A DNA stretch of 6,172 nucleotides from Spartobacteria bacterium (GTDB lineage: Bacteria; Verrucomicrobiota; Verrucomicrobiia; Chthoniobacterales; UBA10450): NCBI GenBank assembly GCA_021324035.1, contig JAJPJU010000306.1:1-6172 (forward strand). Reading direction: 5' to 3'. The notes beneath the pieces are model-generated. The model saw only the letters and a list, made by a program, of their open reading frames with translations. It was not told the origin of the DNA and did no database searches. The translations under genes were made by a program, and so were the position numbers. This document shows, piece after piece, positions 6,127 to 6,172 of this stretch; position 1 is the stretch's first letter; each line of letters opens with the position of its first letter.

Positions 6127-6172
6127 ATTTAATAAATTTCAGCCGGTGATTTAATGCAGTCGGTGAGTGCAA
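6127..6172. other. AT-rich tail after the TPR gene
   Basis: The stretch opens with an AT-rich run (GATTTAATAAATTTC) that has no clear hairpin. An ATG at 6154 (MQSVSA, open to the edge) could begin another gene, but it has no good ribosome binding site and too few codons to judge. No terminator is visible for the TPR gene within the window. Confidence 0.3.

Noticed and set aside
6127..6150. Possible terminator in the AT-rich tail
   Set aside because: The AATAAATT stretch forms only a weak imperfect palindrome with no GC stem and no T-run.

Overview
This window looks like chromosomal DNA from a free-living bacterium of moderate-to-high GC. My best guess is the phylum Verrucomicrobiota (soil Chthoniobacterales-like). 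That rests on recall of the style of the proteins and of the GTTGGGC/GTTGGAC-type repeats in front of miaA; it is not proven by any marker gene in the window. There are no rRNA or tRNA genes, CRISPR arrays, insertion sequences or phage genes.

Layout, left to right. (1) Positions 1-251 hold the 3' part of a small RRM-type RNA-binding protein, closed by a strong Rho-independent terminator (271-314). (2) Positions 328-415 hold a long imperfect inverted repeat whose arms are built from 7-nt units. It fills nearly the whole gap before the next gene and runs up to or into its start. (3) Positions 427-3586 hold a tight plus-strand cluster: miaA (tRNA A37 prenylation), hflX (ribosome-associated GTPase), a small two-helix PGPGW membrane protein, and nth (endonuclease III). 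miaA/hflX and the PGPGW gene/nth overlap through ATGA, so translational coupling is likely. (4) On the minus strand, 3583-4062 encodes a low-affinity-iron-permease-family membrane protein whose stop codon overlaps the nth stop codon. (5) After a 120-bp divergent gap, 4183-6126 encodes a 647-aa fusion of a polytopic, histidine-containing membrane domain with six consecutive 34-residue TPRs. (6) The last 46 bases are AT-rich and hold at most the first codons of another gene.

The miaA-hflX pair is a translation-quality module: tRNA modification plus rescue or splitting of stalled ribosomes. In gammaproteobacteria hfq sits between the two genes; here they overlap directly, and the only RNA-binding protein nearby is the RRM protein upstream of the terminator. 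The most unusual items are the 7-nt-unit inverted repeat at the miaA start and the uncharacterised membrane-TPR fusion. No clearly new defence or mobile system is visible.
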